DNA of 49,589 nt. Origin: Georgenia thermotolerans. Lineage in GTDB: Bacteria; Actinomycetota; Actinomycetes; Actinomycetales; Actinomycetaceae. The first letter of the stretch is position 1. Each line of letters opens with the position of its first letter. The notes under the pieces were generated by a model. That model was not told the DNA's origin. It ran no database searches and saw only the letters and a list, made by a program, of their open reading frames with translations. Made by a program: the position numbers and the translations under genes. This document shows positions 7,203 through 14,929 of the stretch, one piece after another. The stretch spans positions 1 to 49,589 of the forward strand of contig NZ_VUKF01000036.1 of the NCBI RefSeq assembly GCF_009193185.1. Direction: 5' to 3'.

Positions 7203-9173
7203 TCAGGCGGCGCGGCGGAGGAACTCCTCGAGCAAAGGGCCCGCGGTCTGGGCGCCGGCGATGCCGTCCTCGACGAACGTGGCGACGGCGAGGTCGCCCT
7301 GGAAGGCGATCATCCACGCGTGGGCGCGCGGGGGCTCGGAGGTGCCGTACTCGGCGGTCCCGCTCTTGGCGTGCACCGGCTCGCCGGGCACGTCGGCGAG
7401 GAAGCTGCCCGTGCCGTCCTCGACGACGGCGCGCATGAGCGAGCGCAGCGCCTCGGCCTCCGCCGCGGTCAGCGGGGCGGCGTCCGGCCCGCCGGCGTCG
7501 GCCGCGTCGGGCTCGCTCGGCGGCTCGCCGCCCGCGTCGCGCACGAGCACCGGGGCCACCCGCTCGCCCCGGGCGACCGACGCCGCCACGGTGGCCATGG
7601 CCAGCGGGGAGGCCTGGATGCGGCCCTGGCCGATCATGGCGGCGGCGTGCTCGGTGCCGCTGGCGTCCGCGGGCACCTCGCCGGCGAGGTAGGGCACCCC
7701 GAGCGCGGCGGGCACGCCGAGGCCGAGGGCCGCCGCGGCGTCGGTGAGGTCCTGGGCGTCGACGCGGTCGCGCTCGGCGATGAGGGCGGCGTTGCACGAG
7801 CTGGCGATGGCGCCGCGCAGCGTCGTCGGGCCGAGCTCGGCGGCGGGGAAGCCCGGGTAGTTGGAGAACTCCCGGCCGTCCGCCGTCGCCGTCGGCGTGC
7901 ACTCCACGGGGCTGTCCGGGGTCAGGCCCGCGCGCAGCAGCGCCAGCGCGGTGGCGACCTTGAACGTCGAGCCCGGCGCGTAGGCGCCCAGGGTGGCCGT
8001 GCTCAACCCCTGCCCGCCGGGACCGCTGGCGGCGGCGAGCACCTCGCCGGTCGAGGGGCGCAGCGCCACGATGGCGCTGGCCGGCTCGACGCCGGCGAGG
8101 ATCTCCTCGGCCGCGGTCTGCAGCCGGGCGTCGAGGGTGACGGTGACGTCCTTGCCCGATCGGGGCGCGGCGCTGAGGAGCTCGGCGGCGCTGCCGTCGC
8201 CGCGGCGGATGAGCATGGTGGTGCCGGGCCGGCCGCGCAGCACCTCGTCGTACTGGCGCTGCAGGCCGGACAGGCCGGCCTGGTCCCCGGGCCGGACGGC
8301 GCCGTCGGACTCCTCGACGATCTCCGCCGTCGCCGGGCCCACCGTGCCGAGGATGGGCCGGGCGAACTCGCGGGTGGGCGCCAGCGGCAGCTCCCCGGGC
8401 ACGAGGAGCACGCCGGGCAGCCGGCGCACCGCGTCGAGATCGACGTCGCCGGGGTCCTCCTGGCGCACGGTGATCGCCTCGACGAAGGCCTTCGGGCCCG
8501 CCGCCGCGGCCCGGTCGGCGAAGGCCTGCGGGTCGTCGAAGCCGAGCGTCTCGGCCAGGCCGGTCGCGACGTCCGCGACGGCCTCGGCCGCGACGTTGGC
8601 CTTGTCCACGCCGATGCGCAGCACCGGCCGGGGCGTCACGAGCGGGCTGCCGTCGCCGGCCAGGATCCGGCCGCGCTCGGCGGGGACGGTCTCGACCGCC
8701 AGGACCCCGTCGCCGATCGCGGCGTGGACGAGCTCGCGTGACCACGGCGCGGTCCACTCCTCGCCGTCGTGGGTGAGCGTGGTGGTGGTGCGGTAGGTGA
8801 GGTCCTCCTCCCCCAGCTCCCAGGTCCACTCGAGGGTGACCGGGGCGGTGAGGGTCTCGCCGTCCTCGCGCACCTCCCCCGCGGTGGCGGTCACGGCGCG
8901 GTCCACCTCGCCGGTGCCGGCGAGGGCCTCCGTCAGCTCCGCCTCGGCCCGCTCGCGGTCGCCGTCGGCGAGCGGGGCCTGGTCGAGGTTCCCCTCGGCG
9001 AGGGCGGCGGCGAGCGCCGCGGCCGCGTCGGTGGGGTCCGGCCGGTCCGGGGAGCAGGCGGTCAGGGTCAGGGCCAGGACGACGGCGAGACCGGCACCCG
9101 TGGCGCGCGCGAGCGGGCGCCGGGCACGCGTCCTCGCCGCGAGCGGCGTCCGTGCCGCGGCTGGGGGATGCAC
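7203..9173 (-). CDS. Penicillin-binding transpeptidase lipoprotein with MecA-N-like domain
   Basis: A 656-residue class B-type PBP that crosslinks peptidoglycan outside the membrane. It starts with a basic region and a hydrophobic stretch ending in the lipobox LTAC (Cys40), so it is probably a lipoprotein rather than having a plain membrane anchor. Residues about 45-155 resemble the NTF2-like MecA N-terminal domain, followed by a PBP dimerisation region. The transpeptidase domain has STFK (nucleophile Ser402), SCN (459-461) and KSGT (603-606). The frame is open far upstream, but the GTG at 9173 directly precedes the signal sequence and is preferred. It is divergent from the DUF2807 lipoprotein gene; the 237 bp between them show no clear promoter. 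Confidence 0.92.
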   Translation of the reverse strand: MHPPAAARTPLAARTRARRPLARATGAGLAVVLALTLTACSPDRPDPTDAAAALAAALAEGNLDQAPLADGDRERAEAELTEALAGTGEVDRAVTATAGEVREDGETLTAPVTLEWTWELGEEDLTYRTTTTLTHDGEEWTAPWSRELVHAAIGDGVLAVETVPAERGRILAGDGSPLVTPRPVLRIGVDKANVAAEAVADVATGLAETLGFDDPQAFADRAAAAGPKAFVEAITVRQEDPGDVDLDAVRRLPGVLLVPGELPLAPTREFARPILGTVGPATAEIVEESDGAVRPGDQAGLSGLQRQYDEVLRGRPGTTMLIRRGDGSAAELLSAAPRSGKDVTVTLDARLQTAAEEILAGVEPASAIVALRPSTGEVLAAASGPGGQGLSTATLGAYAPGSTFKVATALALLRAGLTPDSPVECTPTATADGREFSNYPGFPAAELGPTTLRGAIASSCNAALIAERDRVDAQDLTDAAAALGLGVPAALGVPYLAGEVPADASGTEHAAAMIGQGRIQASPLAMATVAASVARGERVAPVLVRDAGGEPPSEPDAADAGGPDAAPLTAAEAEALRSLMRAVVEDGTGSFLADVPGEPVHAKSGTAEYGTSEPPRAHAWMIAFQGDLAVATFVEDGIAGAQTAGPLLEEFLRRAA

Positions 9174-9410
9174 GGCACGTACGATCCCACAGTTGCCGCC
9201 GGGCGACGACCAAAATGACGGCCGGAGGCGGCGGCGCCCGGCGGACGGCGCCCGGGCGACCTCCCCCGGCGGCCCCCTGACGACCCGCACGCCGATCTCA
9301 GGGGCCGACCCGGGCGAACCCCCATATCCGGCGGACATCCCCCGCTGCCAGGCTGGACGCAGCCCGGCCGGAGAACGGCCGGATCCCCGGACCGAAGAAC
9401 TGGACCCGCC

Positions 9411-10127
9411 ATGACCCTGCCGAAGCTCGCCCTGCTCCTGCTCGCCGTCGCCCCGCCCTTCGCCCTGACCGGCTGCGCCACCGGACTGGACGTGGCGGCG
9501 GGCGAGCCCACCACCGAGCGGCGGGACATCCAGGAGGTCTCCGCCGTCACGCTCGCCTCGGTGGGCGACCTCCACATCAGCACCGGCGCCGAGCCCTCCC
9601 TCACCATCACCGCCGGCGACCGCGTCCTCGACCGCGTCACCAGCGAGGTCCGCGACGGCACGCTGGTGCTCGACCTCGAGGGACGCTTCCTGCGCAACCC
9701 CGGGCGCATCACCTACGACCTCGTCCTGCCGGAGGTGGACGAGATCCGCCTCGACGGCGCCGGCGCGGTCGACGCCGACCTCGCCGCCACGGACCGCCTG
9801 TACGTCGAGCTCGCCGGGGCCGGGGACATCACCGCCCACGGCGTCGACGTCGACGACCTCACCGTCCGCGTCGACGGGGCCGGCTCGGTGACCCTCGCCG
9901 GCAGGGCCGGGCGGCAGGACGTGGAGATCGACGGCGTCGGCGGGTACTCCGGCGAGGACCTCACCAGCGCCGCGGCGGACGTGACGATCGGCGGCGCCGG
10001 GGACGCGCGCGTGCACGTCACCGACACCCTCGCCGCCGCCGTCGACGGCGCCGGCGAGATCGTCCACACCGGCGGCGCCCGGGTCACCAGCAGCGTCAGC
10101 GGCCTCGGCGCCGTGCGCCAGGGGTAG
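9411..10127 (+). CDS. DUF2807 (GIN domain) lipoprotein
   Basis: A 238-residue exported lipoprotein. The signal sequence ends in LTGC (Cys22). The mature part is a repeating beta-strand structure with regularly spaced GAG or GVG turns (DGAGAVDADL, AGAGDITAHG, DGAGSVTLAG, GGAGDARVHV, DGAGEIVHTG), the pattern of the DUF2807 beta-solenoid family. The role of this family is unknown; it is usually anchored outside the cell membrane. The ATG at 9411 directly precedes the signal peptide. It may be functionally tied to the envelope, as is the divergent PBP gene, but that is inference from position only. Confidence 0.88.
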   Translation: MTLPKLALLLLAVAPPFALTGCATGLDVAAGEPTTERRDIQEVSAVTLASVGDLHISTGAEPSLTITAGDRVLDRVTSEVRDGTLVLDLEGRFLRNPGRITYDLVLPEVDEIRLDGAGAVDADLAATDRLYVELAGAGDITAHGVDVDDLTVRVDGAGSVTLAGRAGRQDVEIDGVGGYSGEDLTSAAADVTIGGAGDARVHVTDTLAAAVDGAGEIVHTGGARVTSSVSGLGAVRQG

Positions 10128-10198
10128 CACCCCGGGGACGGCGCCGGCCGCGCCCGGCCCGTCCCGGAAAACCTGTGGCCCCGGCGGCGCGCCCGCCC

Positions 10199-10223
10199 TA
10201 GCCTGGGCGCCATGCGACATTGA
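10199..10223 (+). other. Leaderless-type start of the MFS gene followed by a stop after three codons
   Basis: A -10-like TAGCCT (10199-10204) stands seven bases before an ATG (10212), the layout of a leaderless promoter. The ATG is in frame with the MFS gene, but the reading goes ATG CGA CAT TGA and stops at 10221-10223. From 10224 the same frame continues open with transmembrane helix 1-like sequence and no ATG, GTG or TTG before the GTG at 10383. This is either a nonsense mutation at codon 4, a sequencing error, or a minimal start-stop upstream ORF. Confidence 0.6.
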
Positions 10224-10382
10224 TCCTCGACGCCCCCGCCGGCCCGACGGCTCGCCCGGCTCACCACCGGCTGGGCCCTCCTCGCCGAGACGGTCCCGCT
10301 GTACCCGCTCTACGCGCTGCTCTTCGCCGACACGGGCCTGAGCGACGCGCAGATCTCCGCGCTCTTCGCCCTCTGGTCCGCG

Positions 10383-11540
10383 GTGGGCCTCCTCGCCGAG
10401 GTCCCTACCGGGATGCTCGCCGACCGTGTCCCGCGCCGGGCGGCGCTCGCCGCCGCCGGCGTGGTGCAGGCGGCCGGGTTCGCGCTCTGGCTCCTCGCCC
10501 CCGGCTTCCCCGGCTTCGCCACGGGCTTCGCGCTGTGGGCGATCGGGGGCGCGCTGACCTCCGGCGCCCTGGAGGCCCTGCTCTTCGACGCCCTCACCGC
10601 CGTCGGGGCCGCGGAGCACTTCCCGCGCCTGCTCGGCCGCGTCACCTCCGCCGGGCTGCTCGCCCAGCTCCCCGCCGCCGCGCTGGCCACCGTGCTGTTC
10701 GCGCGGGGCGGGTACGCCCTGGCGGGGTGGGCGAGCGTCGGCGTCTGCCTGGCCGCCGCCGCCCTCGCGGCCGCCCTCCCCGAGCGACGCCCCGGTCCAC
10801 CGCTCCTCGACGACGCGCCCACCGTCGCCGCCGGCGCTTCCGAAGACGCCGCGGAGCCCGGCGCCCCCGCGGCCGTCGCCGGCGGTCTGCTCGCCGACCT
10901 GCGCGCGACGGCGGCGCTGCCCGGCGCCGCCGGGTGCGCCCTCGCCGTCGCCCTGATGACCTCCCTCGACGCCGTGGAGGAGTACGCCGGCCTGCTGGCC
11001 CAAGACTGGGGCGTGCCCACGACCGCCGTGCCCCTCGCGCTGGTCGCGGTGCCCCTCGCCGGCGCCGCCGGGGCGGGCCTGGCCGGGGCGGCCGCCCGGC
11101 TGCGCGCGGGGTCTCTCGCCCTCCTGGTCGCCGCCGCCGCGGCCCTGCTGGCCGCGGCGGCGCTGCTCGCCCGGCCCGCGGGCGTGCTCGCAGTCGCCGC
11201 GTTCTACGGGCTCTGTCAGCTCGCCCAGGTGGTCCTCGCCGCCCGGCTGCAGCAGCGGATCCCGGCCGCGCGCCGCGCGACGGTCACCTCGGTGGCGGGC
11301 CTAGCCGCAGAGGTGACCTCGCTGTTCGTCTTCGCCGCCTGGGCGCTCGGCGGCGCGCTCGCCGTCGCCGTCCTCGTCGCCGTCGTGGCCGCCGCCGTGC
11401 CGCGGCTGCTGCGGCCCGGCCGCGAGCATCGGCCCGGCCACCCGCGCCGGCTCGGCCGCGGCGTCAGCCGGCGACGCCGGTGGTCCCGAAGAGCAGGCCC
11501 ACGAAGAACGTCGCGGCCAGCGCGAGGGCCCCGCCGATGA
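10383..11540 (+). CDS. MFS transporter, 5' end disrupted
   Basis: A major-facilitator transporter of the inner membrane. The coordinates give the longest ORF with a usable start (GTG), 385 residues, but that start lies inside helix 2. In-frame MFS sequence continues upstream from 10224 (for example LYPLYALLFADTGLS, the usual first helix). The conserved loop 2-3 motif is seen as EVPTGMLADRVPRR at the start of the called ORF. About ten further hydrophobic segments follow. The upstream ATG at 10212 is cut off by TGA at codon 4. The last 40 or so residues are Arg-rich low-complexity sequence read antisense to the VIT gene, overlapping it by 77 bp. Substrate unknown; it may be a pseudogene. Confidence 0.75.
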   Translation: MGLLAEVPTGMLADRVPRRAALAAAGVVQAAGFALWLLAPGFPGFATGFALWAIGGALTSGALEALLFDALTAVGAAEHFPRLLGRVTSAGLLAQLPAAALATVLFARGGYALAGWASVGVCLAAAALAAALPERRPGPPLLDDAPTVAAGASEDAAEPGAPAAVAGGLLADLRATAALPGAAGCALAVALMTSLDAVEEYAGLLAQDWGVPTTAVPLALVAVPLAGAAGAGLAGAAARLRAGSLALLVAAAAALLAAAALLARPAGVLAVAAFYGLCQLAQVVLAARLQQRIPAARRATVTSVAGLAAEVTSLFVFAAWALGGALAVAVLVAVVAAAVPRLLRPGREHRPGHPRRLGRGVSRRRRWSRRAGPRRTSRPARGPRR

Positions 11541-12213
11541 CCACCCGCAGCGAGGCGCGGCCGCGCGCGGCGCCGCCGATCCACGCCGCGATGTAGCCGG
11601 TCAGTGCGAGCGCCACGAGCGTGACGACGAAGGTGATGAGCACCCGCACGCTCGGCCCGGGCAGCAAGATCGCGAGCAGCGGCAGCACCGCGCCGATGCT
11701 GAAGGAGATGAACGAGGCGCCCGCGGCGTGCCAGGGGCTGACGACGTCCTCCCGGTCGATGCCGAGCTCGGCGCGCAGGTGGGCCGCCAGGGCGTCGCGC
11801 TCGGTCAGCTCGACGGCGGCCTGCCGGGCGGTGGCCGGCGAGATGCCCTGGGCGGTGTACAGCCTCGTGAGCTCGTCCAGCTCGCCCTCGGGGTCCTCGG
11901 CGAGCTCGCGCCGCTCCTTCTCGATGAGGGCGTGCTCGGTGTCGCGCTGGCTGCTCACCGAGACGTACTCGCCCAGCGCCATGGAGACGGCGCCGCCGAC
12001 GGCGGCCGCGGCGCCGGCCGTGGCGATGGCGCCGGTGCTCGAGGCCGACGCCCCGGCCACGCCCACCACCACCGCGGCGGTCGAGACGATGCCGTCGTTG
12101 GCGCCGAGCACCCCCGCGCGCAGCCAGTTCAGCCGCTGGGCGAGGTTGGTGCGGTGCGGCTCGGGTCGGCCCTCGTCGTGCGTGGTGGCCTGGCCCTCCT
12201 CCGGTGCGCTCAT
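11464..12213 (-). CDS. VIT1/CCC1 family transporter
   Basis: A 249-residue membrane protein of the vacuolar iron transporter family, which exports Fe2+ or Mn2+ from the cytosol. Typical sequence includes LRAGVLGANDGIVSTAAVVVGVAGA in the first helix region (about 31-55), SMALGEYVSVSSQRDTE (77-93) and a charged cytosolic metal-binding section (about 94-150) with many Glu. Three more hydrophobic helices follow to the C-terminus. The start ATG at 12213 is unambiguous by homology. It converges with the MFS gene and overlaps its 3' end by 77 bp. Bacterial members are often linked to iron or manganese tolerance; the metal is not determined here. Confidence 0.92.
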   Translation of the reverse strand: MSAPEEGQATTHDEGRPEPHRTNLAQRLNWLRAGVLGANDGIVSTAAVVVGVAGASASSTGAIATAGAAAAVGGAVSMALGEYVSVSSQRDTEHALIEKERRELAEDPEGELDELTRLYTAQGISPATARQAAVELTERDALAAHLRAELGIDREDVVSPWHAAGASFISFSIGAVLPLLAILLPGPSVRVLITFVVTLVALALTGYIAAWIGGAARGRASLRVVIGGALALAATFFVGLLFGTTGVAG

Positions 12214-12324
12214 ACAGGCAGCGAAGCACCGTGACCGGGCCCCGGCAACGGCAGGCGGTCCCGCCGTCCGGGGCCGGAGCTGCCCGGCGGAAAGTCCCGG
12301 GCCGGCGGCCCGTCCCCCGGGCCG

Positions 12325-12789
12325 TCAGGGCTGGGCGGCGGGCCCGTCCGGCGCGACGAGCAGCACGTCGCACGGCGCGTGGTCGACGACGAAGCGGGTG
12401 GGCGGCTCGAGGCTGCGCGGGCCCAGCCGGGCGCCGTCGTCGCGGGCGAGCACGAGGAGGTCGGCGCCGGCGACGGCGTCCACCACGACGCGCTCGACGC
12501 GACCGCGGCGCAGGTCACGGCGCGCCTCCCGCCCCAGCAGCGCGGCCGCCTCGGCGAGGAGCTGGTCCCCGGAGCGGCGCGCGAGGTCGTCCAGCGCCCC
12601 GGGCACCCCGCGGCCCGGCGGTCGGCGTCCCCGGCCCAGCAGCCCGGCGGCGGCGCCGCCGGCCACGCCGAGCAGGTCCTCGCTCTCGACGTACAGCAGG
12701 GTCAGCCGCGCGTCGTCCGGGACGAGCCGGCGCACGCCCGCGACGCATCCCGGCCAGGTCGCCTCCGTCAGCCAGACCACGACGTCCAC
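12325..12789 (-). CDS. Small UspA-like protein
   Basis: A 154-residue single-domain protein resembling universal stress proteins. The start VDVVVWLTEATW and LTLLYV match the first strands of UspA, and the end ADLLVLARDDG followed by PTRFVVDHAPCDVLLVAP matches the last strands. The classical G-x2-G-x9-G-S/T nucleotide loop is only partly kept, so ATP binding is uncertain. The GTG at 12789 follows the stop of the ArsB-like gene by four bases, so the two are one transcription unit and this start is preferred; the frame is open further upstream but overlaps the permease. Its role may be to modulate the permease, as inferred from position. Confidence 0.75.
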   Translation of the reverse strand: MDVVVWLTEATWPGCVAGVRRLVPDDARLTLLYVESEDLLGVAGGAAAGLLGRGRRPPGRGVPGALDDLARRSGDQLLAEAAALLGREARRDLRRGRVERVVVDAVAGADLLVLARDDGARLGPRSLEPPTRFVVDHAPCDVLLVAPDGPAAQP

Positions 12790-12793
12790 GGGC

Positions 12794-14041
12794 TCATCCT
12801 CCCGCGAGCGCCAGGGCGAGCGACAGCGCGGCGACGCCCGCCACCAGCCCGGCCGGCACGCTGACCAGGCCGAGCCGGCTGAACTCCCACAGGCCGGGCT
12901 CGACGTCATGGGCGCGGAGCACGCGGCGCCACAGCAGCGTCGCGAGCGAGCCGACGTAGGTGAGGTTCGGCCCCACGTTGACCCCCACGAGGACCGCGAG
13001 CACCGCCGCCGCCCCGCCGACGGGTGCCACCAGCGGCAGTAGCAGGAGCACCGCGGGAAGGTTGTTGAGGAGGTTGGCCAGCACGGCCGCGAGCGCCGCG
13101 GTGCCCAGCAGCGGCAGGAACGCCGTGCCGTGGGGCAGCGCGGCAGCAACGACGTCGCCCAGGCCGCCGCGGACCACGGCGCTGACGACGACCCCGAGGG
13201 CCAGGACGAAGACGGCGAAGGGCAGGTTGGCGGCCCCGAGCAGTGCCGCGGGGCCCGTGCGACGGCGGGCCAGCGCGCGCACCGCGAGCACGGCGGCGCC
13301 GCCGGCGGCCGCCCACGCCGGCTCGACGCCCAGCACCGCGGCGAGGACGAAGGCGGCGAGGGTGACCAGCACGAGCGCGACCGTGCCGCGGGAGACCGGC
13401 GCCGCCCGCGGGGCCTCGCGCGGCGCCCGCAGCGCCAGGTCCACGGCGAAGAAGCGGCGCAGCACCACGTACTCGACGGCGATCACGGCGAGCCAGGGCA
13501 GCGCCATCACCGCGGCGAAGCGCGCGAAGGTCAGCCCGCTGGCGCGCAGCGCCAGGAGGTTGGTGAGGTTGGAGACCGGCAACCACAGCGACGCCGAGTT
13601 GGCCAGGTGGGTGCACGCGTAGACGAACGGCTTGGGCCGCACCCCGGCGCCGGCCGCGGTGGCGAAGACGACCGGGGTGAGCAGCACGACGGTCGCGTCG
13701 AGGCTGAGTACCGCGGTCACGAGCGAGGCGGTGACGAACACCGCCACGAGGAGGCGCTGCGGGCGCCCGCCCGCCACGCGGGCCATCGCCGCGCCGGCCG
13801 CGTCGAACAGGCCCTCGGCGTCGCACAGGTGCGCGAGGACGAGGACGGCGACGAGGAAGGCCACCACCGGCAGCAGCGCCCGGACCTCCGCCCACGCCCC
13901 GGCCGGGGTGACGGCGCCGAGGGCCACGACGGCGACGGCGGCCGGGACGGCGGCGACCGCCTCGGGCAGCCCGCGCGGGCGGGCCACCGCGAAGCCCAGC
14001 ACCGCCACCAGCAGCGCGACGACCACGACGGTCTGCAGCAC
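12794..14041 (-). CDS. ArsB/SLC13-type ion permease
   Basis: A 415-residue polytopic membrane protein of the ion transporter superfamily (ArsB, NhaD, SLC13). About ten to twelve hydrophobic helices are visible. Two internal repeats show the family signatures: SLDATVVLLTPVVFA (about 113-127) with the NSASLWLPVSNLTNLLAL segment (about 148-165), and NNLPAVLLLLPLV with GVNVGPNLTYVGSLATLLW near the end. These repeats place it close to ArsB-type arsenite or unspecified anion transporters, but no ars genes are near, so the substrate is open. The start is GTG at 14041. It is followed after four bases by the UspA-like gene. Confidence 0.85.
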   Translation of the reverse strand: MLQTVVVVALLVAVLGFAVARPRGLPEAVAAVPAAVAVVALGAVTPAGAWAEVRALLPVVAFLVAVLVLAHLCDAEGLFDAAGAAMARVAGGRPQRLLVAVFVTASLVTAVLSLDATVVLLTPVVFATAAGAGVRPKPFVYACTHLANSASLWLPVSNLTNLLALRASGLTFARFAAVMALPWLAVIAVEYVVLRRFFAVDLALRAPREAPRAAPVSRGTVALVLVTLAAFVLAAVLGVEPAWAAAGGAAVLAVRALARRRTGPAALLGAANLPFAVFVLALGVVVSAVVRGGLGDVVAAALPHGTAFLPLLGTAALAAVLANLLNNLPAVLLLLPLVAPVGGAAAVLAVLVGVNVGPNLTYVGSLATLLWRRVLRAHDVEPGLWEFSRLGLVSVPAGLVAGVAALSLALALAGG

Positions 14042-14435
14042 CGGCTCATGATCCGGCGGGAGGCCGCGGGCCGCACCGCGTGGGCGTCGGGCGGCCGGGA
14101 CCGCGCGGCGGCGCCGTGGGTGACCGGGGCCGGGACGAGCAAGGCGCGGGCCGTCCAGCGGACGGCCCGCGCCTGTTCACACTCGCGCTGAGGCGGTGGC
14201 CTCCCGCGGCTGCAGGCCGCGGCGCGCTTCCGTTGCGCGAGCTGCACACCCTCCCCCGGTTGGCGCGCGCCCCACGGCACCACGCTCGCGCGGGCACCGC
14301 TCCGTGACCGGCTCGAGACCGGCCGCGACCAGCGTACCGGTCCCGACGGGGTGCCCAACACCCCGAGGTCCCGAATTTCGGAGCGTGCCCCCGAATCTCG
14401 GGGCAGCCCGTCCTCGATGCTGCGCTGGCCTGCGG
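14042..14435. other. Intergenic region without a recognisable gene
   Basis: This 394-bp stretch lies between the CBM48 gene and the ArsB-like gene, both on the minus strand. It holds a strong hairpin (14143-14173, listed separately) and a second dyad, CCCCGAG (14361-14367) with CTCGGGG (14397-14403), enclosing two similar CCGAATYTCGG segments. No tRNA cloverleaf and no convincing coding sequence were found. Confidence 0.6.
14143..14173 (-). terminator. Perfect 14-bp hairpin, probable terminator
   Basis: GGCGCGGGCCGTCC (14143-14156) pairs perfectly with 14160-14173 around a three-base loop. There is no U-tract, as is common in high-GC actinobacteria. It lies downstream of the CBM48 gene on the minus strand and upstream of the ArsB-like gene, so it probably isolates the two. 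Confidence 0.65.
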
Positions 14436-14717
14436 CTACGCGTGGACCAGGCCGCCCTCGTGGGTGAGCGCGTCGGCGTCGGGGTCGTCGAACCACTGCC
14501 CGTTCTCACCGAGGTAGCGGAAGACCACCGGCGTCCCCTCCGGGACCGTCACGGTCACGCTCTTCGTGCCGTTGCTGCGCCGGCGGAGGACGTGCACCCC
14601 CGGGGTCCAGTCGTTGAAGCTGCCGACCACGGAGACCGTCCCGGCCGGGTGATCGGCGGGCAGCGCGAACGTCAGCTTCCGGCCGGCGCCCCTGGGCGCG
14701 CGAGACTGCTTGATCAC
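14436..14717 (-). CDS. CBM48/isoamylase early-set domain mini-protein
   Basis: A 93-residue protein consisting almost only of a carbohydrate-binding module family 48 (isoamylase N-terminal, early set) domain. The signature GSFNDWTPGVHVLRRR (32-47) and the VVFRYLGENGQWFDDPDAD strand region (about 64-82) are typical. CBM48 domains bind glycogen-like glucans; stand-alone forms are common in actinobacteria and their role is not established. The start is a GTG at 14717, with a GGGGGAGG Shine-Dalgarno just upstream; a much longer reading frame in the same phase is an artefact of high GC. It is followed by hairpins. Confidence 0.85.
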   Translation of the reverse strand: MIKQSRAPRGAGRKLTFALPADHPAGTVSVVGSFNDWTPGVHVLRRRSNGTKSVTVTVPEGTPVVFRYLGENGQWFDDPDADALTHEGGLVHA

Positions 14718-14842
14718 GGTCCTCCCCCTTGTCTCATGACCTGTGACAGCAGCCTGACAGGCGCGCGGCGGCCCGTCCCCGGATCGGGGCACCATCTCAG
14801 GTGACGACCACCACACGTGGCCGCCGCGGCCGCCGTCCGGCC

Positions 14843-14921
14843 ACGGGGCGCGAGGCCCCGTCCGGCCACTGGCCGGGAGGCTCCGCCCGGCCCGGGGCGC
14901 GAGGCACCGTCCGGCCCCGGG
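14843..14921 (-). terminator. Three consecutive hairpins after ligD
   Basis: Reading downstream from the ligD stop at 14930 there are three stems: CCCGGGGC/GCCCCGGG (14891-14898 with 14914-14921), CCGGCC/GGCCGG (14862-14867 with 14871-14876) and ACGGGGC/GCCCCGT (14843-14849 with 14855-14861). No U-tract follows. A direct repeat of the CGGGGCGCGAGGC type links two of them. Confidence 0.6.
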
Positions 14922-14929
14922 CACAAGGC

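Noticed and set aside
14290-14345. tRNA-like segment with CTCGAGACCGG
   Set aside because: No acceptor stem, anticodon arm or T-loop can be placed around it.
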